Shown here one piece after another: positions 56,541-64,000 of a stretch of 64,000 nucleotides of DNA (positions are counted from its first letter, which is position 1; every line of letters starts with the position of its first letter). The notes beneath the pieces were generated by a model. The model ran no database searches. It had not been told where the DNA came from and worked only from the letters and a program-made list of their open reading frames with translations. Source of the DNA: Fimbriimonas ginsengisoli Gsoil 348 (GTDB taxonomy: Bacteria > Armatimonadota > Fimbriimonadia > Fimbriimonadales > Fimbriimonadaceae); NCBI RefSeq assembly GCF_000724625.1, contig NZ_CP007139.1, forward strand, positions 124,001 through 188,000, given 5' to 3'. The position numbers were made by a program, and so were the translations under genes.

Positions 56541-57050
56541 TCAAAGCTCGAATGCCGGCTGCTCCTTTCCCACCGGTACCCCTTCGTGCCTCAACAACCA
56601 CTCCTTGGTCGGAAGGCCGCCGGCGTAGCCGGTTAGGGTTCCGTTGGAGCCAATCACTCGGTGGCAGGGGACGATGATGCCGATCGGGTTGGTGGCGTTG
56701 GCGCGGCCGACCGCGCGGGAGGCGTTGGGGACGCCGAGCTGCGCGGCGAGTTGGCCGTACGAGCGGGTTTCGCCGAACGGAATCTCCATCAAGGCCTCCC
56801 AGACCCGGTGCTGGAATTCCGAGCCGGCGGCACCCAAGGGCAGGTCGAACGTGCGCCGCTTTCCCTCGAAGTACTCCGAAAGCTGGGTTTTCGCGGGTGC
56901 CAACCGCTTGGGATCACGCTCGGCGCCGGGATGACGCGAAAGCCACTTAGAACCCTGGCCGGTGTAAAGATGCGTCAGCTCCCCCGCCTCGTTGGCGATG
57001 AGCAGCAGCTCGCCGATCGGGGTCGAAAGGGTGTCGTAGTAGGTCGCCAT
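56541..57050 (-). CDS. ogt: Methylated-DNA-protein-cysteine S-methyltransferase
   Basis: 169 aa. N-terminal ribonuclease-like domain, then the HTH and active-site region: RSYGQLAAQLGVPNASRAVG, IIVPCHRVIG (nucleophile Cys129) and GYAGGLPTKEWLLRHEG. It removes methyl groups from O6-methylguanine in a suicide reaction. It starts 2 bp after the Ada-AlkA stop. Together they supply the repair functions that are fused in classical Ada. Confidence 0.95.
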   Translation of the reverse strand: MATYYDTLSTPIGELLLIANEAGELTHLYTGQGSKWLSRHPGAERDPKRLAPAKTQLSEYFEGKRRTFDLPLGAAGSEFQHRVWEALMEIPFGETRSYGQLAAQLGVPNASRAVGRANATNPIGIIVPCHRVIGSNGTLTGYAGGLPTKEWLLRHEGVPVGKEQPAFEL

Positions 57051-57052
57051 GG

Positions 57053-58477
57053 TTAGTCACTCTTATGCAACGTCTGCCAAAGGTGGTAGCACGCGTAGCT
57101 TCGGTACGGCCGGAACGGCTCGAGGAGTCGGAGCGTCTCCTCCGGTCCCGGCCTTGCAACGTCGAAGAATCTGCCGAGCGCCGTCGTGATACCGGTATCG
57201 CCGACGGGAACGCAATCGGGGGAGCCGAGGGCTCGCATCATCAGATAATTCGCTGCCCAGGGTCCGATTCCGCGCTGGGCGAGCAGCGTCTTCTCAATCT
57301 CGGATCGAGGGGCGCGGGAGAGGGTTTCGAGATCGAGCCGACCTTCCACTACCGACTGCGCCGCGCCTACCAAATACTCGGCCTTGCGACGCGAGTATTG
57401 CAGTGGGACGAACTCCTCTAATTCTCTTGTTGCCAGCCATTCCGCGGTCGGAGGGGCGAACATCCCCGCGCCGACTGGGATCGCCATCTTTTCCGACAAT
57501 CGGCGGCGAAGGGCGAAGGCGAACGGCAGATTTACCTGCTGCCCCACAATGCACCAGACCAACGCGTCGAACGGGGTCGGGGTGAGCGGAATCCGCATTC
57601 CTTCCCTTCCCTCGATCAGGCGCCCATAGCCGAGCCCGCGCACATGCTCTTCGAACGCGCGCGGGTCCTGCTCCAGCCCAAGTAACCGCGAGACCTGGTG
57701 GTGGACGGCAAAGACGTCGACGGGCCGGTCCGCGTCGATACAAACCCGCATCGATTGCCCCGACACGCTTAGAGAGATTCGGCACGGGACCTCACCAGCC
57801 CACACGGACAGATCTACCCCCTCGTCGGTCAACCGCTCGGTCAAGGAGTTCGGATCGCGGCCCAGATAATGAAAGAGCGGCGTCGGCGCAAAGTCGTCCG
57901 GGAGCTCCACCGCGAAGTCGGTTCGGCCGGCAAGCCTCTGATAGGCCGCGGGCGGCATCCCGGTCCGGCGGCCGAAATTCTCGTAATACGCCGAACTCGA
58001 TTCGAACCCAACCTCTTGACCGACAGCTCCGACCTCCCCGCCTGACTGGAGCAGTCGACGGGCCTGCCGCACGCGCGCAGAGGTAAGTAACGCTCCCGGC
58101 GTCGACTGATATTGGTTTCGAACTGCCGTGAAGAAGACGCTGGGACTCATCACCGCCTCCCGCGCCAGGTCCTCTATGCCCCTGAACCGCCCCGGAGACT
58201 CCCACATCGTAGCCAGCACCGCGGCGAGGCGGTCACGGTCGGCGTCGATTCCCTGTGCCCAATCGTCCGGGCGGCATTTCTTGCATGCCCGCAAACCGGC
58301 CTCGCGGGCCGCCTCGATAGAATCGTAAAAACGCACGTTTTCCGGCTTGGGCCGCCGGGCTCGGCAGGAAGGGAGGCAGTAGATCCCGGTACTGTGCACG
58401 CCGACGATGAACCGGCCGTTGAAGGCCGGATCGCTCGCGGCCATCCGGTCCAACATCACCTCGCGCGTCAGCCTCAT
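57053..58477 (-). CDS. Ada-type regulator fused to AlkA DNA-3-methyladenine glycosylase
   Basis: 474 aa. Residues 1-80: Ada zinc domain with Cys34, Cys38, Cys65, Cys68 (Cys34 is the phosphotriester methyl acceptor). About 85-180: AraC-type HTH (GIEDLAREAVMSPSVFFTAVR). About 190-470: AlkA fold with the helix-hairpin-helix LLAQRGIGPWAANYLMM and a catalytic Asp in VPVGDTGI. It senses methylation damage, activates transcription and excises alkylated bases. The O6-methylguanine transferase part is a separate gene next door. Confidence 0.93.
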   Translation of the reverse strand: MRLTREVMLDRMAASDPAFNGRFIVGVHSTGIYCLPSCRARRPKPENVRFYDSIEAAREAGLRACKKCRPDDWAQGIDADRDRLAAVLATMWESPGRFRGIEDLAREAVMSPSVFFTAVRNQYQSTPGALLTSARVRQARRLLQSGGEVGAVGQEVGFESSSAYYENFGRRTGMPPAAYQRLAGRTDFAVELPDDFAPTPLFHYLGRDPNSLTERLTDEGVDLSVWAGEVPCRISLSVSGQSMRVCIDADRPVDVFAVHHQVSRLLGLEQDPRAFEEHVRGLGYGRLIEGREGMRIPLTPTPFDALVWCIVGQQVNLPFAFALRRRLSEKMAIPVGAGMFAPPTAEWLATRELEEFVPLQYSRRKAEYLVGAAQSVVEGRLDLETLSRAPRSEIEKTLLAQRGIGPWAANYLMMRALGSPDCVPVGDTGITTALGRFFDVARPGPEETLRLLEPFRPYRSYACYHLWQTLHKSD

Positions 58478-58537
58478 ACGTAGAGGTTAGCGCGTGAGCG
58501 GCTTGCAATTCTTCCGGGATCCTACGAAGTAATCGGT

Positions 58538-59287
58538 CTATTTCAGCTTCATCGTAAGGGAGGTGTGGTTCTTCATCGTTTGACCGCTGAAGGCCGTGAC
58601 ACTGTCCATCGTCATCTGAGAATCGGTCGTCATGCCCGTCGCAACTTCCAGGGTCATCGTCCCTTTGCTATTCATGACCGTGTTGATCTTCTGCCCGTTC
58701 ATATTCATCGTCATCGTTCCGGTCGACGAGACTTCGATCTTGGCCGACTTACCGGAATGTCCAAGGCTCAGCAGCCGGAACTTCATCGGGATCTTTCCAC
58801 CCATCTTCATCGCGCTGGCCGCGCCCATGCCGGGCAATTGGGAAAAATCGATCGAGGTGCCCCACGTCTGGCCCACCCGGATTGGATGGTTGGGAAACCG
58901 TATCCCTTGAAATCCCATCGTGCCTACCGAGCCGCTCATCCCCTTGGGATTACCGAACGAGTCCATCGTCATCCGAACCGGCTTCATGGAATTCATTCTC
59001 TTCTCCATGTTCGGAATTGCGGCCGCCATGGGGCCTCCAGCGGGCGCCTTAATCTTCGCGTTCGACATGCGAGTCTCTAGCGTCGTAAGATCTCCCTTCC
59101 GGGAGACCGCCTTGATATCGATGTCCATGGAGGAGGTGTAGCCCTGCGAGCCCATGGCCCCCATCTCCATCTTCATGCTCTGGACCATCCGATATCGATA
59201 CGGATGATTGAGAAGGGGCTGATACCTAAGCCTGACCGCTCCCTGTCCGGCGGTCAGTAGTGGCAAAACTAATGTGAGAGCGACCAT
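58538..59287 (-). CDS. Secreted Met-rich protein of unknown function
   Basis: 249 aa with a signal peptide (MVALTLVLPLLTAGQG). Beta-rich and very rich in Met, Ser and Thr (MKMEMGAMGSQGYTSSMDID, TMTMNMNGQKINTVMNSKGT). The overall pattern (tests for a difference in a squared-sum style beta barrel) resembles DUF6263-like secreted proteins. Likely periplasmic. No partner gene in view. Confidence 0.65.
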   Translation of the reverse strand: MVALTLVLPLLTAGQGAVRLRYQPLLNHPYRYRMVQSMKMEMGAMGSQGYTSSMDIDIKAVSRKGDLTTLETRMSNAKIKAPAGGPMAAAIPNMEKRMNSMKPVRMTMDSFGNPKGMSGSVGTMGFQGIRFPNHPIRVGQTWGTSIDFSQLPGMGAASAMKMGGKIPMKFRLLSLGHSGKSAKIEVSSTGTMTMNMNGQKINTVMNSKGTMTLEVATGMTTDSQMTMDSVTAFSGQTMKNHTSLTMKLK

Positions 59288-59317
59288 AACTCATCTTACT
59301 ACCCAGCAACATTACCG

Positions 59318-60220
59318 TCATGGGTCTTTGCAACCATCCATCGCCTTGGCTGGGTCGTAGGGATCGATGTGCACCACGGTCTGGGCGGGCAACAGCTCTT
59401 CGTTAATCCGCTTCTCGATCCGGTCAGCGAGGCTATGCGCTTGCACCACCGACCAGTCGTTCGGCACAACCACGTGGACATCGACGAAGTGAAAGCTTCC
59501 CGAGTGCCTGGCTCGGAGCCGGTGGTAGCTGAGGACACCGGGCTCGGCGCACAAGATCGTATGAACCGCTTCGAGCTCGTCTTCCGGCAGGCTCTTGTCC
59601 ACGAGCTCGTCGAACGCGATTTTCAGCATTTTCCACGCGCCGAAGGCGATCCACGCGGCCAACGCGAGGGCGAAGGCGGAGTCGATCCAAACCAAGTGGG
59701 TTAGCCGCGTTAGGACGAGGGCGGATAACACGCCGACGCTGGTCCAAAAATCGACCATCAGGTGTTGGCCGTTCGACCGGAGGGCCACGCTTTGAGTCTC
59801 CTGTCCCACCTTCGATACGTAGTGGCCAATGATCAGACTGCTTACCGCGCTCGCGGCCATGACCCAAAGTCCGATGCCGAGGTTCTGAACCGGATGATGG
59901 ACGACCAAGCGTTGGATCGCCTCGAACACGATATAGCCAACGATGGCGAGAAGCAATATCGATTCGCCGAAGCCGGCCATGCTCTCCATCTTCCCGTGGC
60001 CATACGGATGGTCGTGGTCGGGCGGCGCCGCCGCCGCACGCACCGAGACGAGCGCGATACCGGAAGCGACGACGTCGGTGGCCGAGTGGACGCTCTCGGA
60101 AAGCAAGCTCACCGATCCGGTCATTACCGCGGCTACGATTTTCAGAAGCGTAAGGGCGACGTTGTAGCCGAAGGACCACATCGCAGCCGTCCGCTTCCGT
60201 TGCTCTGCCAACACTCGCAT
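59318..60220 (-). CDS. Cation diffusion facilitator (CDF) family transporter
   Basis: 300 aa, six hydrophobic segments in the first 200 residues. Metal-site motifs are SESVHSATD in helix 2 (about 40-48) and HLMVD in helix 5 (about 151-155). The HDHPYGHGKMESMA loop is typical of the family. C-terminal cytoplasmic domain with HFVDVHVVVP. It exports a divalent metal (Zn, Fe, Co or Mn) by proton exchange. The SE..HS..D signature is that of one common CDF branch; the metal is not predictable. Confidence 0.92.
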   Translation of the reverse strand: MRVLAEQRKRTAAMWSFGYNVALTLLKIVAAVMTGSVSLLSESVHSATDVVASGIALVSVRAAAAPPDHDHPYGHGKMESMAGFGESILLLAIVGYIVFEAIQRLVVHHPVQNLGIGLWVMAASAVSSLIIGHYVSKVGQETQSVALRSNGQHLMVDFWTSVGVLSALVLTRLTHLVWIDSAFALALAAWIAFGAWKMLKIAFDELVDKSLPEDELEAVHTILCAEPGVLSYHRLRARHSGSFHFVDVHVVVPNDWSVVQAHSLADRIEKRINEELLPAQTVVHIDPYDPAKAMDGCKDP

Positions 60221-60312
60221 GCGACCGGATTTAACCCGGTGGACGGCTCGGAATTGGGGGTTTGGAAGCCGCGCATACGCATGTCGGCGCGGACTTAAAC
60301 CTGTAGCGTCGG

Positions 60313-60531
60313 CTAATTTCCGGGTTGTAAAGGCTCGTTCTTCGACTCGGCCGGCGGGAACGGGCGGCGAGATGCAACGAGCCGCTCTCGGTAGTCGTTA
60401 AAGGTGCAGATCGACCGAAGACCGAGAACCTGGGCGACCGTTACGGCCGTCTCCCAGGAAGCGGGATTCACTTTTCCGTCACGGCATCGTGCGGAATCAT
60501 CGTCGAATCGTGGACAGTCGCGGCACAGCAC
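60313..60531 (-). CDS. Small Cys-rich protein
   Basis: 72 aa. CRDCPRFDDDSARCRDGKVNP has three regularly spaced Cys and a fourth follows in RSICTFNDYRERL. The four could bind zinc or an iron-sulfur cluster. The sequence reads like a conserved domain rather than a random frame, but I cannot name the family. It lies between the divergent CDF and 60560 genes, so it explains most of that 339-bp gap. Confidence 0.55.
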   Translation of the reverse strand: MLCRDCPRFDDDSARCRDGKVNPASWETAVTVAQVLGLRSICTFNDYRERLVASRRPFPPAESKNEPLQPGN

Positions 60532-60559
60532 GTCTCAAACCTCTGTAGGATGTATTGCC

Positions 60560-61582
60560 ATGTTGGGGATCGCTACACTCCTGCTCTTCGCACAAGTACC
60601 GCCCAAGGTAGACGTTCCTACACTGGAATATTACCAGGAGCAATTCGTGGTGAGAACCCCTAGTAAGGTTCTGTACGTGCCGCTTCGTCCGCCGAAGCCG
60701 GAGGCCAAGCGGTCCGTGGCGTTTCGCCGCAACGACGACTATGCGGTGTGGGACGAACGCGGGCTGACCATCCGACACGGCGACCGAACGCGGACGTCCC
60801 TGCTCGACGACCTTCCTGTCTCTCCTCGCCTTTTTTCTCACGAGCAGATCTTACGCACGGTCGAAATGGTCAATTCCGGCGAACGGAGTAAGAACGCAGC
60901 CGGACTATCGGGAGCGATTCGAATCGGGCGCGACGCTTACTTTCTTGTCCGCTGGGAGGATTCGAAACGGCGACCCTGGATGGAGGCGCTCGTCCGGGTG
61001 CCGCTTTCCGGCAAAGCGCTTTGGCCAGAGGTGGTGGGAAAGTTCGAGGGGATGTCGTTGGCTTACAAACCGATCGACGACCGCTTGATCCCGCTTGGAG
61101 AGGACATCGCGGTGGTCACTCGAAAGCCCGGCGCTTGGGGGGTTGCTACCTTCAACCCGAAATCGAAGCAGTTCGACTTCCATGGCATGGGGGACGACCT
61201 GCTTTCGTACATGTCGACGGGGCGCAAAAGCGCGGTCTATGTCGAGAAGACCGCCTTCGGCCCACTTCAGGCGGGACAAGTCGATTTGGGGACAGGGCAG
61301 AGGAGTCCGGTCTTCGAGGCACGCGCCAATGTCCGATTCCTGGATACCGAACATCCGCTGTTCGTCGTTTCCTCTACGCCAGGCAGCGCGCGCGTTCACA
61401 ACGTGGAAACCGGCGCCGAGTGGAGTATCCCGCCGAACAGCGGCATCGCCCGGGCTGGAGCCAACCTCCTCGTCTGGACCCCCGCCGATGCTCCCAAGAC
61501 CGCCACACTCTATCGGACGGATCGGTGGGGGGTGGTGGCGAGGTGGGGGGAAAAGGGAGAGGCGTTGGGCGTTGGGCGCTAG
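60560..61582 (+). CDS. Secreted protein of unknown function
   Basis: 340 aa from the ATG at 60560; the upstream frame overlaps the small Cys-rich gene. Short signal peptide (MLGIATLLLFAQ), then a beta-propeller-like series of strands (FRRNDDYAVWDERGLTIRHG, DAYFLVRWEDSKRRP, DIAVVTRKPGAWGVATFNP). The last codons (GEKGEALGVGR) run into an intergenic repeat, suggesting the original stop was lost or moved. Not recognised. Confidence 0.6.
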   Translation: MLGIATLLLFAQVPPKVDVPTLEYYQEQFVVRTPSKVLYVPLRPPKPEAKRSVAFRRNDDYAVWDERGLTIRHGDRTRTSLLDDLPVSPRLFSHEQILRTVEMVNSGERSKNAAGLSGAIRIGRDAYFLVRWEDSKRRPWMEALVRVPLSGKALWPEVVGKFEGMSLAYKPIDDRLIPLGEDIAVVTRKPGAWGVATFNPKSKQFDFHGMGDDLLSYMSTGRKSAVYVEKTAFGPLQAGQVDLGTGQRSPVFEARANVRFLDTEHPLFVVSSTPGSARVHNVETGAEWSIPPNSGIARAGANLLVWTPADAPKTATLYRTDRWGVVARWGEKGEALGVGR

Positions 61583-61669
61583 GCGTTGGGTGTTAACCAC
61601 GACCTAGGTTTGTCCTGCTACCTAGGCTCTATCCCAACGCCCAACGCCCAACGCCCAACGCCCAATGCC
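61561..61669. repeat. Tandem GGCGTTGG repeats with inverted copies
   Basis: GGCGTTGGGCGTTGGGCG begins at 61561; the inverse CCCAACGCCCAACGCC is repeated at 61633-61669. Between them CCTAGGT/ACCTAGG forms a smaller hairpin (61612-61625 region). The element lies between convergent genes and overlaps both ends, and could serve as a bidirectional terminator. Confidence 0.6.
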
Positions 61670-62380
61670 TCACAGCTCAAGCACTCTCTTCTGCTCCGCA
61701 ATCAACTCGTTAACTCCTTTCTGGGCGAGCTTCAGCATTCGGCCCAGTGTGTCGATGGCGAAGGGCTCTTGTTCGGCGGTGCCTTGAATTTCCACGAAGC
61801 GGCCGCTTTCGGTCATGACGATGTTCATGTCGGTGTGGGCGGTGGAGTCTTCGTCGTAGTTCAGGTCGAGCAGCTCTTGCCCGCCCTTGACGCCCACCGA
61901 GATCGCGGCGACGGCTTCGCGGAGCGGGTTTCGCTTGAGCATCCGGTTGCGCAGCATGTATTGGACGGCGTCGTACGAGGCCACGTAGGCGGCGGTGATG
62001 GCGGCGCAACGGGTGCCACCGTCGGCGCGAATGGCATCGCAGTCGAGGGTGATCGTCTTTTCACCCATTGCTTCCAAATCGAACACCGACCGCATGCAGC
62101 GGCCGATTAGGCGCTGAATCTCCATGCTTCGGCCATTAGGCTTCATCAAATCGCGCTGATTCCGCTGGCGGCCGGACCGGGGCAACATCGAATACTCGGC
62201 GGTAACCCAACCACTTCCCTTCCCCTTCATAAAGGGGGGCACCCGCTCCTCGACGGTGGCGGTGACGAGCATGTGGGTGTCGCCGATTTTAATGAAACAA
62301 GAACCTTCGGCGAACTTGGCAAAGCCTCGCTCCATCGTCACAGGTCGTAATTGGTCAGGCTGGCGCCCATCGGTTCGCAT
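61670..62380 (-). CDS. rph: Ribonuclease PH
   Basis: 236 aa from the ATG at 62380, with GGAGG about 12 bp upstream (62413 is an alternative GTG-type start). Family motifs: MERGFAKFAEGSCFIKIGDT, GWVTAEYSMLPRS, GRSMEIQRLIGR (phosphate-binding Arg), TLDCDAIRADGGTRCAAI and LDLNYDEDSTAHTDMNIVM. It trims tRNA 3' ends with phosphate. Length and motifs are complete, so it should be active. Confidence 0.95.
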   Translation of the reverse strand: MRTDGRQPDQLRPVTMERGFAKFAEGSCFIKIGDTHMLVTATVEERVPPFMKGKGSGWVTAEYSMLPRSGRQRNQRDLMKPNGRSMEIQRLIGRCMRSVFDLEAMGEKTITLDCDAIRADGGTRCAAITAAYVASYDAVQYMLRNRMLKRNPLREAVAAISVGVKGGQELLDLNYDEDSTAHTDMNIVMTESGRFVEIQGTAEQEPFAIDTLGRMLKLAQKGVNELIAEQKRVLEL

Positions 62381-62527
62381 CGCAAGAGGGTACCTCCGGC
62401 TTGGCGCGGTCACTCACTGGGTTCGGGGCCTAAAAGATATCGATCCGACTTCGGGGCGAAAACGTATCAGTTGGTGAAAATGGCACACGAACATCGAGGA
62501 TGCCGAGGCTTCTTCGAAGTTTGGCCT

Positions 62528-63151
62528 CTAAACCTTCGACCGCACGTACGGCTTTGCTTTCTCTAAGCGATAGCTGAACGTCAGGGAGGGGAGCGGAACG
62601 CTCTCAAGTTTCTCGGTGATCTTTGTTCCGTCGGTTCGTACTTCGCGCTTGATGGCGGAACCCAATACGAAAGGCAGCACCTGCCCCTCTTTGAGGCGAA
62701 AAGTTGTCGACCACTTGCTTCCGGCGCCTTCGACCTCGCAGAAAAACGTGCACGTATTGTCGTCGTTGAGGCGAGGGGAAAGCACCACATTCGTCCCCGT
62801 CGCATCTTCGCTCATCCGCCACTTCTGCCCCGATCGAAGAGAGGTCGTAAGATCGTAGCCGAACCGATCCGCCGGCGAGTCGACATGGATCTTCAACTGC
62901 ATCGTCGGCTTAAGGACGTCGACCAACTTCACGAAATACCGAACCTGAGTGACCTCGTCTGCCGAACCTTTCACGCGAACTATCCAATTCGCATCGTCGG
63001 CCTGGACGACCGAGGGATCAGGCAGTAGAGCCGGCCGCCCTTCGGCTCCCTGGATCATCGCGACGATACGGCTAGGCCGAAGGAACCGGACCGGGATCTC
63101 GAACTGTATGGAAGCGTGGGCAAAGACGGCGGCGCAGGCAAGCGACAACAT
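62528..63151 (-). CDS. Secreted protein with secretin-N-like domain
   Basis: 207 aa with a signal peptide (MLSLACAAVFAHAS). PSRIVAMI...PDPSVVQADDANWIVRVKGSADEV, VTQVRYFVKLVDV, PTMQLKIHVD is the alpha-beta pattern of short secretin N-domains. The C-terminal half is beta-rich. No pore domain is present, so it is an accessory or an unrelated fold. Function unknown. The gap 62414-62527 shows nothing. Confidence 0.5.
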   Translation of the reverse strand: MLSLACAAVFAHASIQFEIPVRFLRPSRIVAMIQGAEGRPALLPDPSVVQADDANWIVRVKGSADEVTQVRYFVKLVDVLKPTMQLKIHVDSPADRFGYDLTTSLRSGQKWRMSEDATGTNVVLSPRLNDDNTCTFFCEVEGAGSKWSTTFRLKEGQVLPFVLGSAIKREVRTDGTKITEKLESVPLPSLTFSYRLEKAKPYVRSKV

Positions 63152-63198
63152 AAGATTCTCCGCCGGGTAGACGGCTTAATGTCGAAATAATGTTCAAT

Positions 63199-64000
63199 CT
63201 ATTCGCCGACTTCTTCCAAGAACGAAGGTGACTCGATCGGCTCGATCCGGAGCTTTAAGATACGGCGGCCATCCGTCTCCAAAACGAGAAACCGGTATCC
63301 CTCGCTCTGGATCGATTCGCCCGGCTTGGGCTGCCGGCCGAAGAGGCCGAAGACGTAGCCGCCGACCGTGTCGAACTCCTCGCTCTCAAACGACGAGCCG
63401 ATCTCTTCGTTCACATCGTCGAGGTGGGTCTTTCCCTCGGCTACGAAGCCGCCGGTATCGGACTCGACAGGCTCCGGTTCCTCCGTGTCGTACTCGTCGA
63501 CGATATCGCCAACGAGCTCCTCGACAATGTCTTCGATCGTCACGATTCCCGCGGTGCCGCCGAACTCGTCTTGCACCACTGCCATCTGGCTTCGGCCTTG
63601 CCGCATCTCGCGGAGCAGCTCGTGCAAGTTCTTCCCTTCCGGAACGAAGAGGGCGGGGCGCATGATGTCTCGGATCGAGATAGGATCGTCGCCAACCATT
63701 CGCATGAGAATGTCCTTGGCGTGGACGATGCCCACGATCTGGTCGTCGGTCTCTTCGTAGAGCGGAATACGCGAGTGGCCGGACTCCTGCATCACGCGCA
63801 CGAGGTCGGCCGGGTCGCTCTTGATCGGCATCGCGTCCATATCTACGCGGGGGGTCATGATCTCGCGGGCGACCGTGTCGGTGAATTCGAAGACCGAGTT
63901 TAGTAGCTTCTTCTCGTCGATCTCGATCTCGCCCGACTCTTGGGCCGACTCGACGATCGTTCGGATCTCCTCTTCCGCCTGGTTCGGCATGGTGAACGAC
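63199..64000 (-). CDS. CorC/HlyC-family CBS-domain protein, C-terminal part (cut by window edge)
   Basis: The minus-strand frame is open to the right edge. The in-frame ATG at 63990 is preceded by coding (SFT), so the gene probably continues upstream into a DUF21 membrane domain. Visible: EEEIRTIVESAQESGEIEID, the MTPR switch region, CBS1 (LVRVMQESGHSRIPLYEET), CBS2 (LLREMRQGRSQMAVVQDEFG, IVTIEDIVEELVGDI) and the CorC_HlyC transporter-associated domain (EIGSSFESEEFDTVGGYVFG). The family is linked to divalent-cation homeostasis and membrane integrity. Confidence 0.9.
   Translation of the reverse strand, partial: SFTMPNQAEEEIRTIVESAQESGEIEIDEKKLLNSVFEFTDTVAREIMTPRVDMDAMPIKSDPADLVRVMQESGHSRIPLYEETDDQIVGIVHAKDILMRMVGDDPISIRDIMRPALFVPEGKNLHELLREMRQGRSQMAVVQDEFGGTAGIVTIEDIVEELVGDIVDEYDTEEPEPVESDTGGFVAEGKTHLDDVNEEIGSSFESEEFDTVGGYVFGLFGRQPKPGESIQSEGYRFLVLETDGRRILKLRIEPIESPSFLEEVGE

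Noticed and set aside
59318-60220. Loss of a metal ligand in the CDF transporter (SES instead of SDA)
   Set aside because: SE..HS..D is a normal signature of one CDF branch.
61561-61669. Regular GGCGTTGG repeats as a CRISPR array
   Set aside because: Units are back-to-back with no spacers and inverted copies on the other side.

Overview
The window is a bacterial chromosome segment of high G+C with short gene gaps. Diderm-style lipoprotein and secreted-protein genes, a Trp tRNA, and REP-like intergenic palindromes suggest a soil or environmental bacterium. Protein style (S41/HEAT/secretin-like secreted proteins, an Ada-AlkA fusion) reminds me of Armatimonadota such as Fimbriimonas, but this is an impression, not a database result.

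Left host flank (1-6453). A minus-strand run, probably one operon, reads from 6162 leftwards: a BtuF-like lipoprotein, MTA phosphorylase, a secreted HEAT-repeat protein, a degenerate S41 protease and a second S41 protease that runs off the left edge. tRNA-Trp (6454-6529) follows.

Prophage (about 6522-52064, 45.5 kb). It is bounded by a 20-bp direct repeat (26 bp with one mismatch) that begins in the tRNA-Trp 3' end. The left arm (minus strand, 15136 down to 6416) is one tightly overlapping early operon. It encodes Gam-like, PIF1-like helicase, deoxyribosyltransferase-like, DUF3310 and HD-domain proteins and ends in a large serine recombinase. The control region (15162-16054) holds a LexA/cI-type repressor between two arrays of hexamers spaced exactly 11 bp apart. 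The right arm is plus strand. It starts with an HTH protein, an SSB-like protein, a nuclease-like protein, an SNF2-type helicase, a DNA methyltransferase and a primase-helicase, with a possible origin at 24063-24223. A siphovirus-like packaging, head and tail module follows: terminase, portal, protease-capsid fusion, connectors, tail tube, frameshifted tail chaperone, tape measure and tail tip/fibre proteins. The late region ends with two proteins carrying signal peptides. Two insertions interrupt this plan: a minus-strand ribbon-helix-helix module (21303-21879) and a self-contained moron of two zinc-ribbon membrane proteins (37380-38374). I recognise no endolysin.

Right host flank (52065-64000). 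It holds a relic of a recombinase 3' end, a pentapeptide-repeat protein, a LuxR/PAS regulator, an ECF sigma/anti-sigma pair, a PhyH dioxygenase, an Ogt plus Ada-AlkA alkylation-repair pair, a CDF transporter, RNase PH and a CorC-type CBS protein cut by the right edge.

The most interesting structures are: attP lying inside the 3' end of the recombinase gene, so that integration rewrites the enzyme's C-terminus; the helically phased, dyad-symmetric operator arrays; a textbook -1 frameshift signal in the tail chaperone; the zinc-ribbon moron with its own promoter and terminator; and an intrinsic terminator embedded in a signal-peptide coding sequence.
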